DNA of 64,000 bases. It comes from Balanoglossus misakiensis. Its lineage: Eukaryota; Hemichordata. The notes beneath the pieces were generated by a model. It did not search any database. It had not been told where the DNA came from and saw only the letters and a list, made by a program, of their open reading frames with translations. The DNA lies in assembly GCA_040954595.2 (NCBI GenBank), contig CM082579.2, positions 12,958,001 to 13,022,000 on the forward strand, written 5' to 3'. Positions 47,020-58,121 of this stretch are shown here, in pieces. A program made the translations under genes and the position numbers. Each line of letters starts with the position of its first letter. Position 1 is the first letter of the stretch.

Positions 47020-50000
47020 GTATGTTAATTTTGAAATACAATTTAGAATTATCAAACAAATATATTTAGTTTGGGGTTTAATATTACCGATAACCGAGAA
47101 GTTGATGACAATTTTATCAAGAAGTCTGCGTATTAACGCATGTAGAATTTCTGTTGGAACAGATTTCTGAATGTCGCTGACTATGCAAAATCCCAATTAT
47201 GCTGACAATGTAAAATTCCAATTCTGAATGAAGGAATCTACATACGTGAATACGCAGACGCCAGATTCAATCTGACTATCTGTAAGTCAAAGTTGTGAAA
47301 TCGAATTGTTGTACTGAAAAATGGAATGTTCAATTGTGAAATCAAATTTTGAACTAAGAAATGGAATGTTGAATAGAAATAAGAATAGCAAAATGCGGAG
47401 TTATAATTTTGTCATGGATTGTCACACCATAGACTGCCAACACTCTCTTGAACAATACTGCAAAGTCTTCTCAATTGATACACACATGGCAACCAACAAT
47501 CAGCCAGCAGTTTTCTGAAGTAAAATGGGCTAAAAAACTGATTCTTTTAATGGCCATAATATCATGTGACCTAGTATATAACATATTTTGACTGTCTTGA
47601 CATGGCTCTCATACGTACTTAGACACACTTGGCAGTCTGAGCCCCCTGTAAAATGTACCAAATCGCACTGGTTTGCACTGTATTGGTCTGAGGGTCTTGT
47701 ATAGGCTGTACTGATAAACACACACCTGGCAGTCTAACAGACCTGGGAGCCTGGATTCTAGGCACCCTGGAAATCAAACCAGTTCATACTGACTTGGCAC
47801 TGTTAGGGATATATAACATAATGATTTTGTACTGTGCTCCACCCTGTTCCTCCATGTCATTGTTTCAAAATATAAACTTTAAGCATTTAGGACTTTGATA
47901 ATTGCCACCATGCTGCAATTCCTGAAAGCGTCTTTTATAATCCATAATGAATAATTCTTCCAATTTCATTCACAGAGAGTTAGGTGTAGGCAGCGCCAGT
48001 TAGGAGCTAGAGAGGGAAGATTGGACTTGTTGCGATTCATGGTAAGTAATTTACAACAATTGTAGAAAACCTGAAACTGAATTCTCTTTTTATATCTGTA
48101 ACCCAGAAATAGCCAAACACATTTTGTTCACACATGGCGCAAGAACTATGTGCTTTTAAAGCTACCATATGAATAAGCGAGTGTCATCCTGCATGTTCAT
48201 ACAAGTTCAATCACATGATACAGAGGTTCTGTTCGATTATTTTTCCTTTGCAAATTGCATACTTAAATATGCATTCAGAATTTACTTTGCATAAATATAA
48301 CAATCTTGCCTCAAGTGGGTAGGCATTTGAAAGCCTGAATAGAACACCACTGTACCGGTACATTATTACAAAGTTTGATCTATGAATGTCATGTTGCCTG
48401 AGTGAAAATTGTAACATTTCTGTGCATTTCTGCATTATTCGTATCTTGTAAGCCTCGCTGAATACAATTTGCACTTGCGGTGTATGCATCCTTCATTATC
48501 TTTGTGTAATTATGGTCAGACATGAAATGCGCAGGATTTTGCATTAACGGAACCACTGATCATGATAGTTCTAACCTTTATGCCATGGCAATCATGAATG
48601 TAACAGTAGCCATATTGTACAGACTTAATGTAACAAATCATTTGTTGTCTTACTGATGTTTTCTGTCCAATTTTTAAGCATTGTTCAATCTGATTCTGCA
48701 ATGATGGAAACAAACGAATTTGTGCTACATTCTGAGAAATGGGGATGTAGCTAATACTAGTATGAATTTTATGAGTGCCTGAGAAGGCTATCTGTGACAT
48801 GGGTGTATTGCACGATCGAGTTGCACATTCATGGGCATTCAAATACATAACAGCGCCCTCTAGTGGTTGGCTATGACGATGTTTTTAAATTTGAACAACC
48901 TGTATAGGCTCACGAGCATCAACAGTAAAAGCAACATAAAGGAAATATTGGTATTTTTGTCGGAAAATTTGCATAATTATAATTTTCGAGTAAATTATAT
49001 ATTATTGCCCTGAAACTAATAAGACAAGTATTATGGTACGAGTTATAGGACTTCATTTACTCTGACTTTGATCAACAATTTTAAAGTAATAATTTGAAGT
49101 CCATTTGTAACTTGGATCAACTATTTGTGGTCCTTTAAAAATGTGCTTATCTTGGGTTTTATAATGTACCTTGATCCATCATTCTATACTCAGTAAATGT
49201 GTCATTGACCGAAATGGCATGACATTGACAGTTTTCAACATTTCAGTTTCAAGGATTTGCTAATTCTATTTTTTTGTATAATTTGAACTAGGCAAGAGAT
49301 CCTCCAGATGAACCCCCAGAAAAGCCCAATGTAAGTAGCTTTGGTTGTTCTGACGTGTGCTTTCATACAATGTTTAAAGGGAAGCGGTCATCGGGTGGGT
49401 GTCCCCCTTGATGAGAATATATCCCTTCATATACCAGCACAAACCTCACTGTAGTCACCACAACCAGGATCTTTAGTTGCTGCCATGCCCAGTCTATGCT
49501 ACGGTTGGCTGCTTCGTTCATTCTAGGAATTATTTAATTTCAGGTATTTGAAGGTGAATTCTAATGTCTATCAACAAAAAAACGCAGCGCGCTGACCCCT
49601 TCACTTTAAAGTGCTACAATATTATGCAAAATTTCAATATGTGCAAGATCTGTATTTGGTATAGAGGTGCATTATCACTTATCAGTTATATTTTCTCTTT
49701 CCAGCTCTATGAGGTTAACTGGCAATGGCTTCTGATCACAGTTGCTGTTTTAGCAGTGGTGTGTTGTGTTTTCGTAAGTATGAGCACATTAAACTGTTAT
49801 GGCAATTTATGTATGTATATATGTATGTATTTGTGTGTGTATGTACTATGTATGTGTGTGTATGTATGAATTTACCGTAATCACTCCATCAGTTCGACCA
49901 GAAAAAAATATATATGATTAGTGAAAAGGCAAACTAATAGAATAAAAATAACATAAAACAAAAATGGCCGCTCAAAGTGCTTGAATAATTTTTCAGGGGG

Positions 50001-53000
50001 CATGTTTGCATTACATGAATTGCATGCATTATAAGCATGTAGTTTTGGTGATATTTATGATAGAATTGAACTGTTAAAAGTCACACAGAATAAAATCAGT
50101 GAGTTCTTAATACCTTGGAAGGTAGAAGTTGCAGATATCTACTTGAAAAATATACAATATCAATATCATGCATTTAATCAGTGGTCAAACAATTGAAGGT
50201 TATAAAATAATTAATTTTCCAAAGAATAGTGGGTGGTTGAATTAATGAAGGAGTTGAACTGATGGAGCGAGTATGTATGTATGTATGTATGTATGTATGT
50301 ATGTATGTATGCATGCATGCATGCTTGCATGCTGCATGCGTATGTATGTATGTATGTATGCAGGGCTCGCGTTCATGTCTATTTCTTGCGTTTTCACGCA
50401 AAACTACAATGTGTGCACGCAAATATTTTGTCACAGTTGCGTGACATGCACGCAAAAAAAATCCATTGAAAGATAACACCTGGTGAGGCTAATGGGCTAT
50501 ACGGGGTGCCTTTTCAAGGTTGGTCGGTTGGGCGCCCTGTACACATGTACGCGTACGCGCGCTTGTATGCTGTAGCAGGACGCACAGTGATGTACGTGCG
50601 GTAACCTAGGCCACAAACTTGGCACGTGTCGGCCCTATAATTTATGCACGCAGAAACCATTAGATATAAAAAAGTAAGTAGGGCTTCCCGGTCATTTTCC
50701 TTAAAGATTTTTTTTGTGTTGGACCGTCTAGACATGAAGGGAGAACTCATTATCTGAAAGCCTGCTTTGTCTATCGCTATTTTGTTGCACGTAATTCAAA
50801 TACAATTTCACGCAATTTTTTTTGGCTCTTTGCGTGCACTGTATGTAAAAAATTAAATATCAAACGTAAGCCCTGGTATGTATGTATGTATGTTTGTATG
50901 TGCGTGCGTGCGTGCATGTGCGTGTGCGTGCGTGCGTACTGCGTGTATGTATGTATGTATGGATGGATAGGATGGATGGATAGGATGGATGGATGGATCT
51001 TGTGTGGTGCACCTGACTTTGACAGTACCTGTGTGCAAACGTTGGAAGCAGTCATCTTGGGCATGGCTGGACAGAAATTTGTGCAAGACGGCAGCCCATA
51101 CCTGACCCTTGCCTTTTAGCTGACACAGCCAGGAACGAGACTACTGGAAACACCTCTTCTACAGGCAATATTTTACACTATTTTTGTTTTTTTCCCTCAG
51201 GTTCTGTACAAGAGTCAACACGCCAAAGATAAGTTCACGATAGAAGAAGTAACAGAGATCTTCTGCAGCCGTAAAATGCTTCTTCTTAAGCAACAAGCAC
51301 GATTAAAAATCCAATTAGATTGAACAGAATGAGGCCATGTTGATAGATTTCACGAAATTGGCGCAAACGTTTGAAACACTCCAGCAGGAGACAAGGTAGG
51401 TGTGGCGTACACTTGGATATATTGGATATAAGTTGAATATACCGGTACATGATATACTACAGTGGCACCTTTGTGGCAACAAAAATTCAGCGGTCTGATT
51501 ATGTGGTATGTACTCTAATATTGCAGTCACATTTGGGCCATCCCAAGCAGAGAAGGGTCTTATGGTCATAAGTATCGCAGACCTCTTCCTGCTTCCGATG
51601 GCCCATTATATTTTGCAGGACACAATTTTCATTTCAATCAGAGCACACTCATAAGATTTGCACATTGTACATGTGGTATCTTATGACAGTATTGTAGTCA
51701 TCATGTACTGCATGACTGGTCGGCCCAGCCTCAAGCAGTTCAAAAATAATGTACACCCAAAAGGAACATGGTCTTAGAGTTTTTGTGCCAACCAAAATCA
51801 AACGGTCTAATTATGTGGTAGTAATTTTGTCAACAGTCACTAATTGTAAAAAAAAGGAATTAAAGCAGTGAAAATGCTCTGAGTTGTGGACAGAGTTGCA
51901 TCACCCAGGAAAATACGGATGAGGTCGTCAAATTGCACCCAAATGAAAAAAATAAATAACGTGGTCTGGCTGCAAAACGCCTCAGCCAAATTTTGTATAA
52001 ATTGGGTCCATACAAATGAAAATTGGGTCCACCAAAATTGAAAAGGTGTCTGCAAATATTACAGTAGTGCTGACCCAGAATTTGAATTGTTGTTGGCATG
52101 TAGGGGCCAATATGGTCCATTGCATTTTCTCATCAGGGGCCACCCGTTTGTTTGTATATTGGCCAGACTTTTGAAAACAACATATTTGGATCAAACCACC
52201 ATCTTTTAAATTGCGTCTTTTTCAATAATGTCTTAGCTTTCATTTTTGTGTGTATATACCAAGAATGTGGCAGTTTCTTGAAGAGGGTGCACATACGTGT
52301 CTAACAATTTTGGAAATCACTGAAAATAACCCGTAAATTGCTGAAATATGAGTCAGTTTGAGCCCATCAGTCTTGTGCATACTATCAACTACTGTGGAAC
52401 AATAGAATCTCACACTCCCAGGGACCTGGGATCGTATTTCTCACACGAGTTGGGGATTTTCTGTCCCACACTCGCCTGCGGCTCATGTGGGACAGAATAT
52501 CCCGACGAGTGTGAGAAATATGATCCCAGGTCCTTGGTGTGTGAGATTATTTTTCTCACACGGTCACAAATTAGCCAAATTCGTTAAAAAAATTGAATAA
52601 ATGACGCTAGAACTGTCGTCTGGGGGCACGTTGTAGTCTCTGTTCCTGTAATACACATCGCGCCATTGGATAACTTTTAGCGCGCGTAGCAAAATAACAC
52701 TTTGTCAACCAATCAGCGCTCGCGTCATATACAGCTTTCGATTCAGTGAGAGTGTGAGAACAATTTGTTCTCACACTTTGTTCTTACACTCCCAGCGTGC
52801 CAGGAGTGTGAGAACAGGTCATTTTCGCGAGTAATAAATTTAAGCGAAATACGGGAGAGCAAAAAATACGCGAAATATAATTGTGAAAGAACAATGTGCA
52901 TGAGAACGCGAAAATTAACTCTCGCGTAACAGTGGCCTCTTTCGATGTCACGAAAAATTTCAACTCGCGAAAATAACATGTTTTACAGTATCTCTAATGT

Positions 53001-56000
53001 TGTAATGTCTTGGGTTTCTTTCAGCTGGGATAATCTGCAGCATGAACAAGCCAAAGAACAATACCACCAGCACTTCGAACGCATGGAGGAGGTGTTAACA
53101 ACGTTCAGCCATAAAGCTAAAATATTGTAATCTTGGTGGAAAAATGCTGCTGAAAGGTATGGTGAATCTTGACCCCTGTGTGACCTTTACATCCTGGCAT
53201 TTTGTTGGCAAGATTTAATCATTTTGAGTTTAAACTCTGGATCAGCCAACCTTACACACATCTGTGCATGTAGTTGTAAATCATCCCAAAACAACAATAT
53301 TGTCTTTTACACAAAAGGGACACATGTTGTGTGTAATGTTGAATCATGTGCCAACAAAACACAGGTGTTTCTAAAACTTGTAATGAGCAGAACCTACAGT
53401 AATGACCAATAATGAACTTGAAATAGATAGAATGATTAAAGGCACATAAGCTGCAACTTTTGGGATAATTATCATAATTTTTGTTTCAAACTGTACTACC
53501 ATTAGTCCATGCAGATGAAGGCAGTGAACTATAGACTTGTAAGCATTATAAACCCTTAATATGAGTGCATATGCAAGTATTATCCAAATAAATAATAAAG
53601 CTTTGCCGCAAGCGAATATGGCCACCACTGTGGGAAAATGCAAGAAACAATGAAAATGTTGCATTTCCGGTTATGAAACTTTATAAACAAAACATGATCT
53701 CATCCACTTGAGCTCATGGAAGTAAATGTACACCGCTGTGACATTATATTTTTCTTTTTCATTGCAATATTGCACTTTTTAAAAAAATTGCAGGAATTTT
53801 CGTTTTTTCTTTAATTTTTGGCCATTTTGTCATGAATAAGTGTTGAGCTTGATATATTATCATGAAATATCATTTAATAGACACAATTCAAAGCATATAT
53901 GATATAATTTAAAACTGTGATTTTTTTATCCAGTTGCAGCTCATAAAATTGTACTTTTAAGCTATGACCCCATCTTATTGTGGAATTTTTTATCCAGTTG
54001 CAGCTTATGTACCTTTAATATGGAGCAATAACGACCAAATATAACCACATACAGTTCCCGCCCATCACCGGACTCATGCCCTTTATGACAAATTGATAGA
54101 TACAAATTTGAAAGTAATTAGCAAAAACGAACAGCGATGAGCAATAAAAAGTAAGAGATACATAGTATGAATAAATAACGAGCCACTAATATGACCTGTC
54201 AAGAAATTACCCCACTATCACATGAAGAGATCTCTTTATGTGATAGTAGGGTATATGGCAAGGACTGAACATAGCGTAAGCGCTCGTATGACAGAAACCT
54301 GGAGATCGTCTAAGCTACTGATTTTTCGATTTTAGCTACTTTACAGTACGAAATACTAACAAAACATTTTTTCTGACGCCTGTGATTTCCAATGATGAAT
54401 ATAAGCAGCATATAAGTCGCGTTACATGAGTTAGTTTGACATACAATCTGAGTTGCTCGGTGTCTGTTCGGATTTTTGAGCAACGAGTTGCCCCACATTA
54501 TCTGTTTGCTTTTAATAAACTTTGACATCTCCGCTGCACATTATTAAGTTGTTATTTTCTGAACTAGCTGTAGACTCCGGAAAATATTGGCGAAATTGTT
54601 TTTGACCAAAAATTGTCTGTACAAACACATATGATGACCAACTTCTTTCAGTCAGCCCTGTAACAGACAGGCAGACACACAGACAGACAGAGACGCTCAC
54701 TGACCTGCCATTCACTCTTAAAAATTTAATAGCTGGTGGTCTCTGTAACAGGTGGCCTATTAAAGTTATGTAAACATGTCTTAGTTTGGGGTAACAACTC
54801 CTTGTAAATAGTAACTTTAAAAACAACTGGACGATTGGGTTTGGAGAAGTTTTGATATAAACCAAAAAGAAATTTACAAAAAGCAATCCAACAATCAGTT
54901 TCACAGAAAACAATATTTGAATGTTCAAAAGTGGCAAAAAAACACAAACGTGCGAATATCTCCATAATTGTACAATATCTTCAATCACCTCAAGGAGCAT
55001 GTCTGCCATAGTTTACAGCAATGTGACAAGCGGTTTCAGAGAAAACAATTTTTGCAAAAATTTTACCAATCGCGCAATTATGCAAATTTCACAAATTGTT
55101 TTACAGCATGTTTTTGGAGTTACCTCTAGGAACATGCCTAATAAATTTCAAACTTCAAAGTACTCTGACATGCAGTTTTGCAACTATTTAAACAAAACAA
55201 AATATGGTAACTCAGACAACCTGTAAGAAGCTTCATGCTAAATTTCAGCCTATCACTTCAGAAATGAAGATTTTTTATTGATAATGTGGAAAAAGACAAA
55301 TAAATGCTAAGACTTAAGGCTAGGAAGAAAAAATAAATTGTTCATGGAATTGCTGCTTCTACTTTGGCTGTTGTGGAATTTTTATTTGTTTGGATCGTGG
55401 CAAATTCTTACTTCTGCATTACAAATATTCTTAGTACTGCCATTGGTGGCGCCCTACACTTTCACAGGTTTTTCGCGAGCACAGGATTTTGAATTAGACT
55501 TCCGACATGTTTGGAGTGAGTTGTCCGCAAACACATTGTTCTGATGTCTGAATTTGGGCGAATGACAACGCAAAGTGGGTAGCTTTGGGCACAAATTTCC
55601 TTGTTCTGTAAAGGTTGGTACATGTCACATCATGAGTATTAATTTGATCTCTAACATTCGATGTGACGGCGAACAGATTTGTTCGAAAGACGCTATTCAG
55701 TGTTTGTCCTGATGTTTCGTTTTGCAATTTGTTTAACAAGATCTTCACAGCAGATTGATGGTGCATCTGGTTGAATGAAAATTGCATCGAAAGTGTATAA
55801 AAATTATGACAGCGACAAAACACATGGTTGCGTTGATGTTTAAATACGATCTTAGGAGTCAGTCTACAGCGAGTTCAACATGAATTTTGCAGTGTTCAAT
55901 GTGCCTAATAAGACAATCAATTTGCACACACAGCCATTCCATCTACTTCCGCCTGTACAGCACCATCTGATATTGGCAGCCACATTCAGAATGCGTTTTT

Positions 56001-58121
56001 GATCATGATGTCCACTGCTACTGATGTTGGTCTGCCTGACAAAATAAAAGTTTCCCAAAAGCTATTACAATGATATTATTCAGCTGTTTGACGTACTTGG
56101 TGCAGACTGGAACAAATTAGACATGGCTACCGTGACCAGAATAATAGAATCTCACACACCCAAGGACCTGGGATCATATTTCTCACAAGAGTTGGGGTTT
56201 TCTGTCCGACGAGTGTGAGAAATATGATCCCAGGTCCTTGGTGTATGAGATTATATTTCTCAAACGGTCACAATTTAGCCAAATTCGTTAAAAAATTGAA
56301 TAAACGACTCTGGAGCTGTAGTCTAGGCATGTTGTAGTCTCTGTCCCTATAATACACATCGCGCCATTGGATAAGATTTAGAGCGCATTTGCAAAAGAAC
56401 GCTTTGTCAACCAATCAGCGCTAGCGTCAGATTCAGCTTTCGATTCAGTGAAAGTGTGGGATCAATTTGTTCTCACACTCCCAGCGTGCCAGGAGTGTGA
56501 GAACAGTGTGCGTAGTGAGAGATAGTCTGTACAGTGTTGTTAGACCATCGTGTAGAATGTGTAGAGACAGTAAAGAGGCCAAGACATGGGGCCAAAGTAA
56601 AATGAAAAAAAAAACTCAGATGCCAGATCCCACCAGGACAATATTAAAGAATAATACTTAATTGTTGGATTTCAGTGATTTGCTGTGCATTTTATTTTAT
56701 TCTGAGAGCATGTGGAAATACTCAGAATATGTTGTGCAAACACCAACTGTATATATAATGGCCTGTTTTTTTGGTGGGGAAATACAGTATTGAATTCAGT
56801 TACAAATACTGTACATGTATCAGAGATATTTCTGGTAAAAAGCAAAACAATTATCTCGCATTGTCTGCATCTGTGCAAATATGCCAGAGAACTGGTTGTA
56901 CCTTCGGCCTAAAGACATTTTTCAAAAATTCTTCGCTCACCGCTCCTGGAACTAGGTCAAAACAATCCAATGAACAAGATTTTTCTCTCTGGCCTAACAT
57001 CAATATAACTGTTTGCTGCTCCATTTTATGTAGATGGGAATTCATATGGGGTTTGTAAAGTTTCTTCAAACATTCAGAGTATGCCAGTTCACATAGATGA
57101 AAACATCTAAGTCAACGCACAACATTTAAAGTTGTGCAAAAACTAACCAACACTCGAGCACAAATTCCCAGAACATCAAACTTGCGTGAACGATGTCATG
57201 GACTGTGACAAGTTTTTCTGGTGATGATATGAAATTAAACTACTGTTTAGTTCCGTGAAAATGGTCATGATAATTGACACTTATTGCATAACTTCAGATG
57301 ACTATATGAAATTGGAAAAGATGGTCATTTCCACAGAATCCGTGATTACTCATTCTGTCTATTTCTTGGATGTTATTGGTCATTACTGCAAATTTCCGCT
57401 CATTACTGCTCATTACAAGTTTAACAAGCACCCAACAAAACACCCAGAAGTAATTTAGAATGGCACCAAATAACAAGTCCATAAAAACTGAGCATGAATC
57501 ATTGTCGATGTAAACTGCATATAGTACTACTTGATGGATTTTTTGCATTACCTGGCATGTGTACTGCAAAGACAATGCCTGGAGTTATAGAGGGTGTTTG
57601 ATCACAGAAGCTGTCTTTTGTGTCACATGCAGTCAAATTACTCCTCATTGTCACCTCGACCCTCTGCTCATCATTTATATTTTCCTGTACGGCATCTGTT
57701 TGCTTTTTTCAGATACGAGAAACTAGATGCTGGTTTGCAGGATGGAGAACATTGATCCGTATGCCACCTGGCAGATTGAAGTCCGACTACCAATAGTACC
57801 ATGCAGAGACTAGATGCTGGTTTGCAGGATGGAGAACTCTGATCTGTGTGCCAACTGGCAGATTGAAGTCCGACTACCAATAGTACCATGCAGAAACCCG
57901 ATGCTGAGTTGAAGGATGGCGGAGATTGATCTGTATGCCACCATAGCAGAGGTATGCTGCAAGATGATTTGGACCAGAAGTCCAACTACCATGCAGTCTC
58001 AATGATGACTCATCTGTCAACAGAGGTCCGTAGACGCATGGACTCCCAGCTTGCAGTGCTTACGGTAGTTTTGGGGGCATCCCTGCCATGCATTTTTATA
58101 TATTTGTGTAAATTTAGTTAA
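46952..58121 (+). CDS. Split gene: two membrane segments plus coiled coil, lesions present
   Basis: The only convincing host-type gene, assembled from exons with consensus splice sites and matching phases: 46952-47019 and 47976-48041 (5' UTR, ATG last), 49292-49330, 49705-49773, 51201-51395, 53025-53156, then a terminal exon at 57950-58121. The protein would be about 205 residues: a Pro/acidic N terminus (MARDPPDEPPEKPN), a membrane helix, a long coiled-coil stretch, and a C-terminal membrane helix. I do not recognise the family. Two lesions stand in this copy: a +1 shift near 51317 and an in-frame TAA at 53128. They may be sequence errors, haplotype variants, alternative splicing or real pseudogenisation. 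The function is unknown; the topology suggests a membrane-bound coiled-coil protein. Confidence 0.6.
47976..48041 (+). CDS. Exon 2, ends with the start codon
   Basis: 66 bp between TTCATTCACAG and GTAAGT. The start codon ATG (48039-48041) is the last three bases. I chose it because no ATG lies between the upstream in-frame TAA and it, and the next exon continues in phase 0 with ARDPPDEPPEKPN. Confidence 0.58.
49292..49330 (+). CDS. Exon 3, Pro/acidic N-terminal segment
   Basis: 39 bp, ACTAG acceptor and GTAAGT donor, encoding ARDPPDEPPEKPN in phase 0. Short, low-complexity and proline-rich, as expected for a cytosolic or lumenal tail before a membrane anchor. Confidence 0.6.
49378..49605. 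mobile_element. TTAA-type MITE, copy 2, intronic
   Basis: 228 bp with TTAA on both sides (49374-49377 and 49606-49609). Inverted ends AGGGAAGCGGTCA and, from the right, AGTGAAGGGGTCA. The interior is the reverse complement of the MITE at 17907. It is in the intron between exons 3 and 4 of the split gene. Confidence 0.85.
49705..49773 (+). CDS. Exon 4, N-terminal membrane helix
   Basis: 69 bp, TTTCTCTTTCCAG acceptor and CGTAAGT donor, phase 0. It encodes LYEVNWQW followed by LLITVAVLAVVCCVF, a clear single transmembrane segment that continues into VLY of the next exon. A TTAA MITE sits in the intron just upstream. Confidence 0.68.
49808..49868. repeat. GTAT/GTGT microsatellite
   Basis: Imperfect GTAT and GTGT repeats in the intron just after exon 4. 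Confidence 0.9.
50271..50360. repeat. GTAT/GCAT microsatellite
   Basis: GTAT units, then GCAT units, then GTAT again; intronic. The following segment to about 50870 is bounded by a second GTAT array, and both junctions are followed or preceded by CAGGGCT / AGCCCTGG, which suggests an inserted element with a microsatellite-seeding end. Confidence 0.85.
50877..50999. repeat. GTAT, GTGC and GGAT microsatellite
   Basis: Compound tetranucleotide array in the same intron. Confidence 0.9.
51201..51395 (+). CDS. Exon 5, coiled coil, contains a frameshift
   Basis: Pyrimidine-rich TTTTTTTCCCTCAG acceptor and AAGGTAGGT donor. The incoming frame gives VLYKSQHAKDKFTIEEVTEI and KMLLLKQQARLKIQL, then stops at TGA 51321-51323. 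The outgoing frame, needed for exon 6, gives IEQNEAMLIDFTKLAQTF and ETLQQET. The two halves form one helical coiled-coil-like segment if one base around 51316-51318 is extra. Alternatively a 70-bp intron (GTAACA at 51249 to TTAG at 51318) would restore the frame. Confidence 0.58.
52405..52816. repeat. Intronic hairpin-bearing repeat, copy 1
   Basis: Begins GAATCTCACACTCCCAGGGA and ends with CCAGGAGTGTGAGAACAG, so TCTCACACTCC-like ends are inverted. The first about 155 bp form a hairpin (TCTCACAC..GATCCCAGG mirrored at 52523-52548). It also holds ATCGCGCCATTGG and AACCAATCAGCGC, CCAAT-box-like. The second copy is at 56147. Probably a MITE. Confidence 0.75.
53025..53156 (+). CDS. Exon 6, coiled coil, contains TAA
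   Basis: 132 bp, TTTCTTTCAG acceptor and AAAGGTATGG donor, entered and left in phase 2. It encodes SWDNLQHEQAKEQYHQHFER and MEEVLTTFSHKAKIL, then TAA (53128-53130), then SWWKNAAE in the same frame. Because the frame stays open to the donor and its phase fits the terminal exon, the TAA looks like a recent CAA-to-TAA change or a variant. Its 132-bp length also makes it a phase-neutral cassette. Confidence 0.58.
53157..56146. other. Large intron segment
   Basis: Part of the last intron of the split gene. Contains a repeat block shared with 41320 (AACTAGCTGTAGACTCCGGA at 54563) and an AGACAGACAC-rich stretch near 54665. Short frames at 54512-55009 and 55494-55823 show no domain. Confidence 0.4.
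56147..56506. repeat. Intronic hairpin-bearing repeat, copy 2
   Basis: Same organisation as copy 1 at 52405-52816 in the same orientation, about 50 bp shorter: the hairpin loop is truncated (no CCTGCGGCTCATG block). It lies in the last intron of the split gene. Confidence 0.75.
57713..57755 (+). CDS. Alternative short terminal exon
   Basis: TTGCTTTTTTCAG is the best acceptor in this area. Entered in phase 2 it gives YEKLDAGLQDGEH and a TGA at 57753-57755. Used instead of 57950 it would produce a protein without the C-terminal membrane helix. It lies at the edge of the 87-bp repeats. Confidence 0.4.
57722..57960. repeat. 87-bp tandem repeat, about 2.7 copies
   Basis: Units start at 57722, 57809 and 57896 with ACTAGATGCTGGTTTGCAGG or a variant. 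Because 87 = 3 x 29, frames are preserved between copies; the open minus-strand frame here is probably a by-product. The terminal exon acceptor lies in the third, diverged copy. Confidence 0.9.
57950..58121 (+). CDS. Terminal exon, C-terminal membrane helix
   Basis: Acceptor ATAGCAG at 57943-57949, entered in phase 2. It encodes GMLQDDLDQKSNYHAVSMM, THLSTEVRRRMDSQ and the hydrophobic stretch LAVLTVVLGASLPCIFIYLC, stopping at TAA 58119-58121. The basic RRR just before the helix suggests a tail anchor. The acceptor is weak and lies in the third 87-bp repeat. No AATAAA was found in the following 200 bp. Confidence 0.5.

Noticed and set aside
50174-51119. Cys- or His-rich proteins from YVCM/HTYI-type frames
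   Set aside because: Translations of GTAT and related microsatellites.
57671-57985. Minus-strand frame with 29-residue repeats
   Set aside because: It is a consequence of the 87-bp DNA repeat; the plus-strand exons explain the region better.
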